The notes beneath the pieces are model-generated. The model made no database searches, was not told the DNA's origin, and saw nothing but the letters and a program-made list of their open reading frames with translations. 64,000 nucleotides of DNA, taken from NCBI GenBank assembly GCA_017983755.1, contig JAGOAU010000004.1, positions 1 to 64,000 on the forward strand. Direction: 5' to 3'. Below are positions 48,686 through 60,283 of this stretch, in pieces. How positions within the stretch are numbered: the stretch's first letter is position 1; each line of letters begins with the position of its first letter. The stretch comes from Azonexus sp. Its GTDB lineage: Bacteria > Pseudomonadota > Gammaproteobacteria > Burkholderiales > Rhodocyclaceae. Made by a program: the position numbers and the translations under genes.

Positions 48686-51136
48686 TTATGTAACCTGGTG
48701 AACCGCGATCCGGCGGATCGCCTGCCGCGCGTCAGCCGGCAGCACCAGTTCGGCGTAGGCCAGCGGCCCCAGCAAGTGCTCGTCGAAGTGCAACAAACCT
48801 TCGTCGCCCTCGCGCAGCAGTTCGCTGTCGAGCAGGTTGGCGACGAAACCGGCGAACACCGACTTGTCGGCAATTTCGGCGGCGCTGTAGCCGTGCAGCA
48901 GGGTCAGGCGCTGCGTCAGCAGCTGGCAGTCCTCTTCCAGCACGCGCCGTGTCAGGGCGCCCGAGCCGCGTTGCTGGAGCAGCGCCAGGACGAGGAAATG
49001 GCGCCCGAGCATCGGCCGCAGGGTTTCGCCGATCTGCAGCAGCTCGGGATATTCGAGGCTGTTGGTTTCCGGCGTCCGCAGCCAGCCGCTTGGTTCGGCG
49101 CGGATCAGCAGGCCGCGCTCGGCGAAGATGGCGATGATGCGCCCGACCTCGTCCAGCAACTCCTCCTCCGACCAGCGCAGGAACAGCTCCGAACGCATCA
49201 GGCGGTAGATGCCGAGCACCGCGTCGCCCAGGCGCCGGGTGTCGAGGCTGCGGTTGTTGCCGAGCAGGCAGGCGACCAGTGCCGGCACCGCGAACAGGTG
49301 CAGGACGTTGTTGCGGAAATAGGGCAGCACCTCGAGCTGGGCATCGACCACGCGCACCAGATTGCCGAAGGGATGCGCAATCTCCTCGACGATACCCAGG
49401 CGCGCGGCGTGCGCGATGACCTGGACCGGGTCGAGGCTGCAGGCAATACGCTGCGGGGAATACGGCGCCGCCGCATCGAGCGCCTGGTAGTGGGCGATCA
49501 TCCGGCGCAGCCCGTACTCGTCGGCGGTGCATTCGGGCGTCGCCAGCAGGCCGAGGGCGACCAGGCTGACCGGATTGATGACGGCCGCCGCGTTGATCCG
49601 CGTCGCCAGTTCGCCGGCGGCGTCGCGGGTCGTCGTGCGCAGCCACGGGCCGTCGGCCGGCAGCGCCCGCCAGTCGGCATCGTGCCGGTCGAGGAAGGCG
49701 GCCAGCGGCAGGGGCTCGCCGAAATTGACATGCACCTTGCCGAAGACGCGGCGGATGTTGCGGATGCTCTTCACCAGCTGCCACAGCGATTCGCGCTGCT
49801 TCGGGCGGCCGGCCAGCTCGCTCACGTAGGTCTGCCCTTCGATGACACGCTCGTAGCCGATGTAGACCGGCACAAAAACCAGCGGCCGGCTGTGGCTGCG
49901 GACGAAGCTGCGGATCGTCATGCCGAGGATGCCGGCTTTCGGCGTCAGGGTGCGGCCGGTGCGGCTGCGCCCGCCCTCGATGAAATACTCGACCGGGAAG
50001 CCGCGCGCCAGCATCAGGTTGAGGTATTCATCGAAGACGGCGGCGTACAGCGGTTCGCCCTTGAAGCTGCGGCGCAGGAAGAAGGCGCCGCCGCGACGCA
50101 GCAAGCCGCCGACCAGCGGCATGTCGAGATTGTCGCCGGCGGCGATGTGCGGCGGCGTCAGGCCGTTGCGGTAGATCAGGTAGGAGAGCAGCAGGTAGTC
50201 GATATGGCTGCGGTGACACGGCACATAGACGATGCCCTGGCCCGGCGCGATGCGCGTCACGACATCGAAGTTGTGCATTTCGATACCGTCGTAGAGATGT
50301 TCCCACAGCCAGCTGAGGAACAGTTCCATGGCCCGCACCGTGCCGTAGGAATAGTCGGAGGCAATCTCAAGCGCGAACTTCTGTGCCCGATCGCGCGCTG
50401 CGTCAGCGGAAATGCCCAGGCGCGCACCTTCGGCGGCAATCGCCGCGCGTACCGGCTCGCTGGCCAGCAGGATCTCGACCTGCGTATTGCGGTGCGAGAG
50501 ATCCGGCCCGATCGCCATTTCGCGCTGGCGGCGGAAATGCACGCGCAAAACGCGCGAGACTTTGCGCAAGGCCTGCGCCTCGCCGAGCGGCGCCGCGCCG
50601 CCATGCACCAGCTCGCGCAGCGAAAGCGGCGCGTTGAAGCGCACCAGCGTCTGCCGGCCATGCAGCAGGATCGCGAAGAACTGCCGCAGCCAGCCGGAAG
50701 AACGCCAGGTTTCGGCAAGCAGCGCCTTGACGATCGATTCCTGCTTGGCCGGGCTGCGCCCCCACAGGATCACGACCGGCACCAGCTGCACGTCGAGCGT
50801 CGGGTCGGCGACCACCGCGCGCACCTGGCTGACCAGCACCGGCGAAGGCGGCGGCGCCGCGCCGTTGTGCCGCCGGTTGAGGAAGAACACCGAGCGCTTC
50901 GCCCGCACCGGGCCGAAGGTTAGCGGCGCCTCGCCCGGGGGCAGGCCGGCCCGGCGTGACTCCGCAAAAAGCACCAGGAGATTCGACAGATGCCGGTCCT
51001 GCAGGACATAGCAGACCGGTCGCGCCGGATCGAGGCCGGCCGCCGATTCGGCGAATACGGTCGTGCGCACCCACGCATAAAGCACGCGCCGCGCCAAAGG
51101 AACGAACCAGCCGGAGATATCGAACACGACTTTCAC
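48686..51136 (-). CDS. plsB: glycerol-3-phosphate 1-O-acyltransferase PlsB
   Basis: 816 residues, start GTG 51136. The acyltransferase motifs are VPCHRSHIDYLLLSYLIYRN (HX4D), GGAFFLRRSFKGEPLYAAVF and EYFIEGGRSRTGRTLTPKAG, in the order seen in membrane-bound PlsB. It makes lysophosphatidic acid, the first step of phospholipid synthesis. Divergent from the AI-2E-type permease gene. Confidence 0.96.
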   Translation of the reverse strand: MKVVFDISGWFVPLARRVLYAWVRTTVFAESAAGLDPARPVCYVLQDRHLSNLLVLFAESRRAGLPPGEAPLTFGPVRAKRSVFFLNRRHNGAAPPPSPVLVSQVRAVVADPTLDVQLVPVVILWGRSPAKQESIVKALLAETWRSSGWLRQFFAILLHGRQTLVRFNAPLSLRELVHGGAAPLGEAQALRKVSRVLRVHFRRQREMAIGPDLSHRNTQVEILLASEPVRAAIAAEGARLGISADAARDRAQKFALEIASDYSYGTVRAMELFLSWLWEHLYDGIEMHNFDVVTRIAPGQGIVYVPCHRSHIDYLLLSYLIYRNGLTPPHIAAGDNLDMPLVGGLLRRGGAFFLRRSFKGEPLYAAVFDEYLNLMLARGFPVEYFIEGGRSRTGRTLTPKAGILGMTIRSFVRSHSRPLVFVPVYIGYERVIEGQTYVSELAGRPKQRESLWQLVKSIRNIRRVFGKVHVNFGEPLPLAAFLDRHDADWRALPADGPWLRTTTRDAAGELATRINAAAVINPVSLVALGLLATPECTADEYGLRRMIAHYQALDAAAPYSPQRIACSLDPVQVIAHAARLGIVEEIAHPFGNLVRVVDAQLEVLPYFRNNVLHLFAVPALVACLLGNNRSLDTRRLGDAVLGIYRLMRSELFLRWSEEELLDEVGRIIAIFAERGLLIRAEPSGWLRTPETNSLEYPELLQIGETLRPMLGRHFLVLALLQQRGSGALTRRVLEEDCQLLTQRLTLLHGYSAAEIADKSVFAGFVANLLDSELLREGDEGLLHFDEHLLGPLAYAELVLPADARQAIRRIAVHQVT

Positions 51137-51276
51137 CGCCTTCCACCGGGGGCCTCATTGCCACCCGCAGCCCGAGATTCTAATGAAATATGCGCGCCAA
51201 GGTTTGTCGATATAATGGCCTCGCCGCGCGCTGGCCTCGCTGCCGCGCCGGCTTTCATTGTCCACCGGAACCCTCG

Positions 51277-52308
51277 ATGACCGGAGAGCATCCGATCCCC
51301 GTTTTGCCCGCAGTCAGCGCCACCATCCTGACGGCAGCGGCCCTCTATTTCGGCAGCGGCATCTTCGCGCCGGTCGCCGTCTCGCTGTTTCTGATCGCCA
51401 TCCTGTGGCCAATGCAAAAGGCGCTGGAATCGCGCATTCCGCGCCTGCTCGCGCTGCTGCTGACGCTGGCGGCGACCGTCGTCGTCCTTTTCAGTTTTGG
51501 CTGGATGATCAGCTGGGGGCTGGGCATGGTCGGCCGCTGGCTGGTCGCCAACCTTGGCCGCTTCTATGCCCTGTACGCCCAGACCGGCGAATGGCTGGAC
51601 GGCCACGGCATCTTTCTCACCGAACAGCTCGGCGAACGATTCAATGTCTTCTCGCTGGTGCGTACCTTCCAGGACATCGCCTGGCGCGTCACCGGCCTGG
51701 TTGGTTTTTCGTTGTGGGTGCTGATCTTCACCATGCTCGGCCTGCTCGAGGTCGGCGATTTCAAGTGCAAGCTGCAGTCGCTCAGCCGTCACATGAGCAC
51801 CGAACGCATGCTGGAAGCCACCCAGAACATCTCGCGCAAGTTCCGCAAGTACCTGCTGGTGCGCACCCTGGCCAGCATCCTGACCGGCCTCGTCGTCTGG
51901 GGCTTCGCCTGGGCGCTCGACATCGAACTGGCGTCCGCCTGGGGCGTCATCGCCTTCGCGCTCAACTACATTCCGGTACTCGGCCCGCTGATCGCTACCG
52001 TGCTGCCGACGCTCTTTACCGCGGCGCAATTCGAATCCTGGCAGATGGCCGTTTACGTCTTCCTCGGCCTCAACATCATCCAGTTCATCATCGGCAGCTA
52101 TCTGGAGCCGCGCTTCTCCGGCAGCGCGCTCGCCATTTCGCCCTTCATCGTCGTCCTCGCGGTCTTCTTCTGGACTTTCCTGTGGGGCATTCCCGGCGCC
52201 TTCATCGGCGTTCCGGTGACCATCGCCATGCTCAGCGCCTGCGAACTGAGCCCCGCCAGCCGCTGGATCGCGACCCTGCTGTCGGGGCCATCGCGCGACA
52301 AGACCTAG
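51277..52308 (+). CDS. AI-2E/PerM-family permease
   Basis: 343 residues with about eight membrane segments: paired N-terminal helices, a long soluble coil (GEWLDGHGIFLTEQLGERFN) and the conserved GVIAFALNYIPVLGPLIATV and IIGSYLEPRFSGSALAISPF. Members export small signals or act as ion antiporters. Its stop codon shares four bases with that of yihY on the other strand. Confidence 0.88.
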   Translation: MTGEHPIPVLPAVSATILTAAALYFGSGIFAPVAVSLFLIAILWPMQKALESRIPRLLALLLTLAATVVVLFSFGWMISWGLGMVGRWLVANLGRFYALYAQTGEWLDGHGIFLTEQLGERFNVFSLVRTFQDIAWRVTGLVGFSLWVLIFTMLGLLEVGDFKCKLQSLSRHMSTERMLEATQNISRKFRKYLLVRTLASILTGLVVWGFAWALDIELASAWGVIAFALNYIPVLGPLIATVLPTLFTAAQFESWQMAVYVFLGLNIIQFIIGSYLEPRFSGSALAISPFIVVLAVFFWTFLWGIPGAFIGVPVTIAMLSACELSPASRWIATLLSGPSRDKT

Positions 52309-53195
52309 CCTGGGTCCGCTGCCGAAGCCTTGTGGCGGCGCGGCCGCTGCTCGTAGAGGGCGATGACCTGCGCGCCGACCAGCAGCACCGTCGCGGCAAT
52401 CTCGAAACTGAGCAGCAGCGAGATCGCGGTGGCGAACGATCCGTATAGCACACCGACCTTGGACAAGGTGGCGAAGAACCACGCCAGCAGATGCCGCGTC
52501 AGCTCCCACAGCAGCCCGGCGGTAATGCCGCCGATCAGTGCATGCCGCCATGACAGGTGGCCGGTCGGCATGACCATGTAGATCGAACTCAGCAGCAATA
52601 TCTCGCCCGTCAGCCCCATGGCGTACAGCAGCGCACCGGCCGTCCCTTCGAGCGAGCGAATGTGGCCGAAAACATTAACCTCGCGCGTGCCGAGCGCCTC
52701 CAGCGCCCCTGAGGCCAGGGTGACCAGCAGCAGGCCGGCGCCGATGACCAGGATGTAGGCGTAGGGAATCAGCGCCGAGGTGATCCAGTGCCGGCTGTGC
52801 TTCTTGATCCGATGATGAAAGATGGTTGCCAGCGATTTTTCGAGCACGGTAAAGGTGAGCGAACTGGAGAACAGCAGGGTTGCCAGCAGCACCCCCCCGG
52901 TCACCTCGCGATGCCCGAGAAATTTGGCCAGCTGGTCGACCAGGGGGTCGGCAAGGCCGGGCGCCATCAGGTCCAGGTAGCGGCTCAGCGTCGACAGCAA
53001 CTGCTCCTCGGGCAGGAAGGGCGATAGCGCCAGGACCAGCAGGATCAGCAGCGGCAGGATGGACAGCAGCATGTAGTAGGCGATCGCGCCGGCCAGCAAC
53101 AGCCCCTGGTTCTGCATGAAGGTCGCGAAGACGCGGCGGACGAAGCGCAACGCTTCACGCGTAAAGGCGAGGACGTGGGAGGGGCTCGATGGCAT
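52305..53195 (-). CDS. yihY: YihY/BrkB-family inner-membrane protein
   Basis: 296 residues from ATG 53195. Six membrane segments, with LLLAGAIAYYMLLSILPLLI and WRHALIGGITAGLLWELTRH. Formerly called ribonuclease BN, which is now known to be wrong; function is unclear. A longer frame to 54284 is a shadow of the amine oxidase. Confidence 0.88.
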   Translation of the reverse strand: MPSSPSHVLAFTREALRFVRRVFATFMQNQGLLLAGAIAYYMLLSILPLLILLVLALSPFLPEEQLLSTLSRYLDLMAPGLADPLVDQLAKFLGHREVTGGVLLATLLFSSSLTFTVLEKSLATIFHHRIKKHSRHWITSALIPYAYILVIGAGLLLVTLASGALEALGTREVNVFGHIRSLEGTAGALLYAMGLTGEILLLSSIYMVMPTGHLSWRHALIGGITAGLLWELTRHLLAWFFATLSKVGVLYGSFATAISLLLSFEIAATVLLVGAQVIALYEQRPRRHKASAADPG

Positions 53196-53302
53196 GGGCA
53201 AAAAGGCAGCGGAAGAATTCGGGGAAACGCCGTTTGGCAGGCTTCGCCGGGCGATTATGACACGCGCCCGGCAGCGGGGTGGACGGTGACGGAAGGGCCG
53301 GA

Positions 53303-54553
53303 TCAGCGGCGGCCGGCCAGAATGCGCTCGGCCGCCTGGCGGCCCGAAAGAAAGGCACCGCCGCAGGTCTGCATCAGTTCCAGTGCGACGGCCTCGCCGG
53401 CGAAATGCAGGCGCTCGTCCAACGGTTCGCCGAGCGCCACACGGGCATCGCCACCACCCGGCATCAGGTAGGCATAGGCGCCCAAATGGAGCGGATCGCT
53501 GGCCCAGCCGGTAAAGGCGCCCTTGACCAGGCGCCGGCCATGCGCGATGCCGATACATTCGATCAGGCGGGCGAAGCCCTCGCACACGGCCTCGGCCTCG
53601 GACAGACGCGCCAGCGCCTCGCCGTAGGCCCCGCCGGCCAGCCCGATGACCAGCTTCGAGCTGAACGGATGGCAAAGGAAGTGCATGGTCCGCTGCGCCG
53701 GCGGTCGGGCTTCGGCGACCCAGCTCCCGGGCGGCAGCCCCGGCAGGCAGGCGTCCAGTTCGAGGATCACCTTGGCGAAATGCCCCATCGGCAGCGCGTC
53801 CAGGGCATGCAGCTTGGCCAGCGGCAGCCCCGGCCGGAAGCGGATCGCCTCGGCGCGCAGGACGCCGGTCGATACGGTGACGATGCAGTTGGCTGCATCC
53901 ACTTCGCCGCCGCTGGTGCGCACCACGATGCGCGGCCCGCGACAGTCGATTTCGCTGACCCGTTCGCCCAGGGCTGCCGGCAGGCCGGCACCGTAGCGCG
54001 CGACGACCGCGCCGAAACCCTCGCGGACCAGCCAGTTGGGCCGGGTCGAGCCGTGCTGCTGCAGGCCGCGGACCGACAACACCGCGCTGTCGGCGCCGGC
54101 ATCGAGCGGCCCCAGCGTCTCGCAGGCCCAGCGCTCGGCCCAGCTGCGCGGATCGCACAACGCGGCCAGCGGGCGGTCGGTACCGGCATGGCCGGAAATG
54201 CGCTGTTCCAGCGCGTCGACCGCAGCAAGCGCCGCGCTTTCCTGCGCCGCGTCGAGACGCACGCCATGCGCATAGAGTTGCCACGGCGCGTCGTCATGCG
54301 CGGCCAGCGAATACCCGCAGGCTTGCGCCAGTGGTGTGAACGGATTGCGGTCGGCCTGATGCAGCCAGGCGCAGCCGCGGTCCACCGGGCTGGAGAAGGT
54401 CTCGCTGTCTGTCCAAGCCCGGCCGCCGATGCGCGACGCGGCCTCGAGAACCAGTACGCGCTGCCCGGCCTCCAGCAGGAGCCGCGCGGCAGCCAGACCG
54501 GCAGCGCCGGCACCGACGATGACTGTATCGAAAGTGGAGGAAGGTCGACCCAT
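53303..54553 (-). CDS. FAD-dependent amine oxidase
   Basis: 416 residues from MGRPSSTFDTVIVGAGAAGL. The dinucleotide-binding GAGAAGLAAARLLLEAGQRV and the family's second motif GGRAWTDSETFSSPVDRGCA are clear; the C-terminal LHFAGEAVALELMQTCGGAF closes the FAD site. It is a monoamine oxidase/polyamine oxidase-like flavoprotein; substrate unknown. Confidence 0.9.
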   Translation of the reverse strand: MGRPSSTFDTVIVGAGAAGLAAARLLLEAGQRVLVLEAASRIGGRAWTDSETFSSPVDRGCAWLHQADRNPFTPLAQACGYSLAAHDDAPWQLYAHGVRLDAAQESAALAAVDALEQRISGHAGTDRPLAALCDPRSWAERWACETLGPLDAGADSAVLSVRGLQQHGSTRPNWLVREGFGAVVARYGAGLPAALGERVSEIDCRGPRIVVRTSGGEVDAANCIVTVSTGVLRAEAIRFRPGLPLAKLHALDALPMGHFAKVILELDACLPGLPPGSWVAEARPPAQRTMHFLCHPFSSKLVIGLAGGAYGEALARLSEAEAVCEGFARLIECIGIAHGRRLVKGAFTGWASDPLHLGAYAYLMPGGGDARVALGEPLDERLHFAGEAVALELMQTCGGAFLSGRQAAERILAGRR

Positions 54554-54621
54554 TCTCTTTATCCGCACCGTTCTGATCGGCTCAGTATGCCATTCGGCTC
54601 AGGATTCCGGGAGATTCGGGA

Positions 54622-54695
54622 TGGAGCGGGCGAAGGGAATCGAACCCTCCTCATGAGCTTGGGAAGCTCAGGTAATGCCACTATACGACGCCCGC
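54622..54695 (-). tRNA. tRNA-Gly (anticodon CCC)
   Basis: On the minus strand the acceptor stem GCGGGCG/CGCCCGC closes a cloverleaf. The anticodon stem TGAGC/GCTCA carries loop TTCCCAA (anticodon CCC), and the T arm has GGTTCGATTCC. CCA is encoded. 74 bases with CCA. Confidence 0.95.
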
Positions 54696-54737
54696 TCTGG
54701 GCTGGAGGCTGCATTCTAAGCGCAGCGACCTCCGGGT

Positions 54738-55229
54738 TCAATCCTCGGCCAACGCCCGGTACTGGCCGGCGTAGAAAAGCAGCGGCGCAAGATCTGCCGT
54801 TTCGCTGAATTTTTCGACCCGCCCGACGAAGATCGTGTGGTCGCCGCCCACGTGACAGGTTTCGTTGGCCACCTCGAAACTGGCGCAGCAGCCGGGCAGC
54901 AGCGGCGCGCCACCGGCACCCGGGTGCCAGGGCAGGCCGGCGAAGCGGTCGACCGGCCAGGTGGCGAAGCGGTTGGAGAGATCGGTCTGTCCAGCGGACA
55001 GGACATTGATGGCGTGGTGGCTGGCGCGGCGGAAGGCCTCGAGGTTGTGCGAGGCGTTGTCGAGGCACCAGAGCACCAGCGGCGGCTGCAGCGAAACGGC
55101 CGAAAACGAATTGACGGTCAGGCCGATCGGTTGCCCTTCCGGGTCGATCGCCGTGACGATGGTCACGCCGGTCGCAAAGCGCCCGTATGCGTTGCGCAGG
55201 GCACGGCTGTCGTCCTGAATCTGGCTCAT
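54738..55229 (-). CDS. flavin reductase-like FMN-binding protein
   Basis: 163 residues from MSQIQDDSRALRNAYGRFAT. The split-barrel flavin site is GVTIVTAIDPEGQPIGLTVN, SFSAVSLQPPLVLWCL and GDHTIFVGRVEKF. It probably supplies reduced FMN or FAD to a partner monooxygenase that is not in the window. Divergent from mutY. Confidence 0.88.
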   Translation of the reverse strand: MSQIQDDSRALRNAYGRFATGVTIVTAIDPEGQPIGLTVNSFSAVSLQPPLVLWCLDNASHNLEAFRRASHHAINVLSAGQTDLSNRFATWPVDRFAGLPWHPGAGGAPLLPGCCASFEVANETCHVGGDHTIFVGRVEKFSETADLAPLLFYAGQYRALAED

Positions 55230-55292
55230 CGAATGGCGCTGGCGGAAAAAGGTCGTATTATCCGTGCTCCGCACCCGCACGTCGAGGCTGAT

Positions 55293-56330
55293 TTGTCTGC
55301 TGTTCCCGCCTTTGCCGGGCGCCTGATCGCCTGGCAGAAAACTGCCGGGCGCCATGACCTGCCCTGGCAGCAGACGCGCGACCCATACCGCATCTGGCTC
55401 TCCGAGATCATGCTGCAGCAGACGCAGGTCGCCACGGTGATCCCTTATTTCCAGCGCTTCCTGAAGCGCTTCCCGACGCTGCAGGCGCTGGCGGAGGCGC
55501 CGCCCGAGGCGGTGATCGAGCACTGGGCCGGGCTCGGCTATTACGCCCGGGCGCGCAATCTCCATCGTTGCGCACAGCAGCTGGTTGCGGTCCACGCCGG
55601 AAAATGGCCCGATTCCGCAGCACAGTTGAGCGCCCTGCCGGGCATCGGCCGGTCGACGGCGGCGGCGGTCGCCGCCTTTGCCTTCGGGCAGCGGAGCGCC
55701 ATTCTCGACGGCAACGTGAAACGCGTCCTGTGCCGCCACTTCGCGGTCGAGGGCTTCCCCGGCCAGGCCGCGGTGGAGCGCGATCTGTGGGCGCTGGCCG
55801 AACGCCTGCTACCGGAAAGCGATATCGAAGCCTACACGCAGGGCCTGATGGACCTCGGCGCCACCCTATGCACGCGCAGCCGCCCGCGCTGTAGCGCCTG
55901 CCCCCTGGCCAGCACCTGCCAGGCGCAACTGGCCGGCCGCCAGGGCGAACTGCCGGCCGCGCGCCCGCGCCCCAAGCTACCCGAGCGCCGCGCCGGCTTC
56001 GTGCTGATCAGCGATGGCCGGCACCTGCTGCTCGAACGCCGCCCGCCGCATGGCCTGTGGGGCGGGCTGCTGGTGCCGCCGGAAGGCGACGCGGCTGCGG
56101 TGCTCGCCCGGCTTGGCCTGCAGGCCGAGAGCCGGCGCGAACTGGCACCGCTGAAACACGCTTTCACGCATTTCCGCCTGACGCTGGAGCCGGTGCTGTG
56201 CATGGTGAAGGCGACGCTCGCTGTCAGCGAACCGGGCATGAACTGGGTCACCATCGATACGGCGGCAACCGCCGGTGTTCCGACGCCGATCAGGAAACTG
56301 ATCGAACGGATCGCCGGCAACGCCGGCTGA
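55293..56330 (+). CDS. mutY: adenine DNA glycosylase MutY
   Basis: 345 residues from TTG 55293, preceded by GAGG; this gives the usual spacing to RHDLPWQQTRDPYRIWLSEI. An ATG at 55233 is possible but adds 20 atypical residues. Catalytic Glu is in SEIMLQQTQV, the HhH in LPGIGRSTAAAVAAF, catalytic Asp in ILDGNVKRVL, and the 4Fe-4S ligands in CTRSRPRCSACPLASTC. The C-terminal NUDIX-like domain recognises 8-oxoG. It removes A opposite 8-oxoguanine. Confidence 0.95.
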   Translation: MSAVPAFAGRLIAWQKTAGRHDLPWQQTRDPYRIWLSEIMLQQTQVATVIPYFQRFLKRFPTLQALAEAPPEAVIEHWAGLGYYARARNLHRCAQQLVAVHAGKWPDSAAQLSALPGIGRSTAAAVAAFAFGQRSAILDGNVKRVLCRHFAVEGFPGQAAVERDLWALAERLLPESDIEAYTQGLMDLGATLCTRSRPRCSACPLASTCQAQLAGRQGELPAARPRPKLPERRAGFVLISDGRHLLLERRPPHGLWGGLLVPPEGDAAAVLARLGLQAESRRELAPLKHAFTHFRLTLEPVLCMVKATLAVSEPGMNWVTIDTAATAGVPTPIRKLIERIAGNAG

Positions 56331-56333
56331 AGC

Positions 56334-56963
56334 TCAGGGCTTGGCCGGCGCTTCCACGGCCGCCTTGGCCTTGGTCTTTTCCGCCTGTTCGGCAATACGC
56401 GCGTCGTGGTCGGCCTGCTTTTTCCTGAGGCGTTCGGCATCCTCGGCCTTGCGCCTGGCGCCTTCCTCGGCCTTGCGTGCCTTGGCTGCCCGCGTCGCCT
56501 CCTCCTCGGCCGCCGCCGCAGCACGCGCCGCCGTGGTCTCGGCCTCGCGCGCCCGCAGTTCCGCCTCGCGCTCCGGCATTTCTGCCGCCGCCTGGAGATC
56601 GCGCGCACTCAATTGTTCCTTCTTGACCTGGCGCTCGATGGCCTTGCCCTCGTTCTGCACACGGCGGGCGGCATTGTTCGCTGCGACGAAGTCGCTGTGG
56701 GCCTTGTTGCGGCACTGGTTGACCAGGAACTTCCTGAAACACGCCGCGGTTTGCTCTTCAAACTGCTTTTCAGCGGCAGCCCTGCCCTCGGCCCCTTCCT
56801 TCTGCAACTCGGCAGCACGCGCCAGGCGCTGCTCCCAGTCGGCCTGCTGATCCGCCGCAGCGATGCCGCAGAACAGCCCGATGGCGATCAGGCAACCGGC
56901 ATTCAGCAATCTTTTCGCCGGCAGGCGGCGAGCAGGCAGGGCAAGGTGGGAGGCTTTGATCAT
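56334..56963 (-). CDS. secreted helical protein of unknown function
   Basis: 209 residues with a signal peptide (LLNAGCLIAIGLFCGIAAAD). The mature part has two cysteines (AACFRKFLVNQCRNKAHSDF) and a long Ala/Glu/Arg/Lys coiled coil to the end. Low-complexity composition makes family assignment unreliable; a periplasmic coiled-coil scaffold is possible. Convergent with mutY. Confidence 0.75.
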   Translation of the reverse strand: MIKASHLALPARRLPAKRLLNAGCLIAIGLFCGIAAADQQADWEQRLARAAELQKEGAEGRAAAEKQFEEQTAACFRKFLVNQCRNKAHSDFVAANNAARRVQNEGKAIERQVKKEQLSARDLQAAAEMPEREAELRAREAETTAARAAAAAEEEATRAAKARKAEEGARRKAEDAERLRKKQADHDARIAEQAEKTKAKAAVEAPAKP

Positions 56964-57008
56964 TTGGGCTGGCGCTGACGTAGTGGCGGGATTTTATCAG
57001 CACGCCGC

Positions 57009-57014
57009 TATAAT
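57009..57014 (+). promoter_or_regulatory. -10 element before the ABC-F gene
   Basis: A perfect TATAAT lies 10 bases before the ATG at 57025, so the transcript would start about 4 bases upstream of the start codon. No good -35 hexamer is at 17 bases. No Shine-Dalgarno precedes the ATG. Confidence 0.5.
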
Positions 57015-57024
57015 CGGCCGCCTC

Positions 57025-58932
<1,908 letters not shown>

Positions 58933-59660
58933 GTGGCCAGGGGTTCCGCCTTGAGCCTGGGCAGCAGAACTCTGGTGATCCCTCAGACGACCCTCGCCCT
59001 CTTTCCGCCGCCGTCTGCGTTGCCCGAGGCTTCACACAGGGGCCAAAAACGTCGTGGCGTTGCAGCCACAATGAGATCTTGATTCCCTCAGCCCCACAAA
59101 AATTTTGCCTTTTGTTTTGTTTTAATTGGCAAACTTGTAATACACCAATAGCCCGATCCCTAAAAAAAATACCAGAAAGAAATTCAAGGCAAACAAACGC
59201 AACTGCAATTTCTTTCCAAGCAAAAATCCAATCATTGTGGAAAAAAGCTTGTCGCCATTCATCTTACTCAAATCATCGTAAGAGATAGCAAGGAGCACAA
59301 TCAGGGTAACTACCAAAATTCCAAGAGCAACAATTGCGATAAATGTGTCCATTTTTGTTTTTTTCTCTTTCGATCAACCGGGCCAGCGTTTCACCATAAC
59401 GCCCTACCAATCATATCGCATACTAACCGGCGGGTTTATCAATCAGAGGTACTTATCCCCCCTGGACTCTTTTCCGGACCCCTTGAGTGGCGCCGAGCAA
59501 CGCAGGGTAGCGGGCGCAGCCCGGCGATGATTCAGGCAGGCGCATCAGGGCGACAACGGCCATCCCCGCGCCTGTCACGGTCAACGCCCAAAATCGGCCG
59601 AAATCCACCCCCCATAAGGTAAAATCGTCCCCTTTCCGAACCTCCGCAGGGAGCCAAGCC
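58933..59660. other. low-GC island with repeat debris
   Basis: About 730 bases between the ABC-F gene and thrH. It holds one small minus-strand membrane gene (59122-59352). A stretch at about 59469-59528 (CCCCTTGAGTGGCGCCGAGC onward) matches part of the MITE-like element at 34393-34917. A hairpin GTGGC/GCCAC occurs near 59055. The AT-rich core contrasts with the chromosome. Confidence 0.6.
59122..59352 (-). CDS. small membrane protein of unknown function
   Basis: 76 residues with two membrane segments: FIAIVALGILVVTLIVLLAI and FALNFFLVFFLGIGLLVYYK, separated by a short polar, basic loop. AT-rich unlike its neighbours, so probably acquired. No family recognised. No clear ribosome site (TTTTTTTAAAAATGG-like context), so translation is uncertain. 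Confidence 0.5.
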   Translation of the reverse strand: MDTFIAIVALGILVVTLIVLLAISYDDLSKMNGDKLFSTMIGFLLGKKLQLRLFALNFFLVFFLGIGLLVYYKFAN

Positions 59661-60272
59661 GTGCAAATCGTCTGCCTAGACCTCGAAGGGGTGCTCGTCC
59701 CCGAAATCTGGATCGAATTCTCCAAGCGCACGGGCATTCCCGAGTTGATGCGCACGACGCGCGACGAGCCGGATTACGACAAGCTGATGACTTATCGCCT
59801 GGACATCCTGCGCCAGCACAAGCTCGGCCTGCCGGATATCCAGAAGGTGATCGCCGAGATGGGGCCGATGGAGGGCGCCCGTGCCTTCCTCGACAAACTG
59901 CGCGAGGATTACCAGGTCGTCATCCTCTCCGACACCTTCTACGAGTTCGCCCATCCGCTGATGCGCCAGCTGGGCTGGCCGACCCTGTTCTGCCATTCGC
60001 TGGAGGACGACGCCGACGGCATGCTGGTCGATTACCACCTGCGCATGCCGGACCAGAAGCGCGAGGCGGTCAAGCGCTTCAAGGAGCTGAATTTCACCAT
60101 CGTCGCCGCCGGCGATTCCTACAACGACACGGCAATGCTCGGCGAAGCGCACGGCGGCATCCTGTTCCACCCGCCGGAAAACGTCATCCGCGAATTCCCC
60201 CAGTATCCAGTTGTCTTGAACTATGACGACCTGCGCAAGGAAATCGACAAGGCTTTTGCCAAGGCCGCCTGA
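59661..60272 (+). CDS. thrH: bifunctional phosphoserine phosphatase/homoserine phosphotransferase ThrH
   Basis: 203 residues from GTG 59661 after GCAGGGAGCCAAGCC. HAD motifs: VCLDLEGVLVPEIWIEF (the second Asp of DxD is replaced by Glu, as in ThrH), VVILSDTFYEFAHPLMRQLG and VAAGDSYNDTAMLGEAHGGI. It dephosphorylates phosphoserine and can move the phosphate to homoserine. Followed by purU after 11 bases. Confidence 0.92.
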   Translation: MQIVCLDLEGVLVPEIWIEFSKRTGIPELMRTTRDEPDYDKLMTYRLDILRQHKLGLPDIQKVIAEMGPMEGARAFLDKLREDYQVVILSDTFYEFAHPLMRQLGWPTLFCHSLEDDADGMLVDYHLRMPDQKREAVKRFKELNFTIVAAGDSYNDTAMLGEAHGGILFHPPENVIREFPQYPVVLNYDDLRKEIDKAFAKAA

Positions 60273-60283
60273 GCTCAAAAACC

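Noticed and set aside
53196..54284. N-terminal extension of the YihY protein
   Set aside because: Shadow of the amine oxidase gene; ATG 53195 gives the family's normal length.
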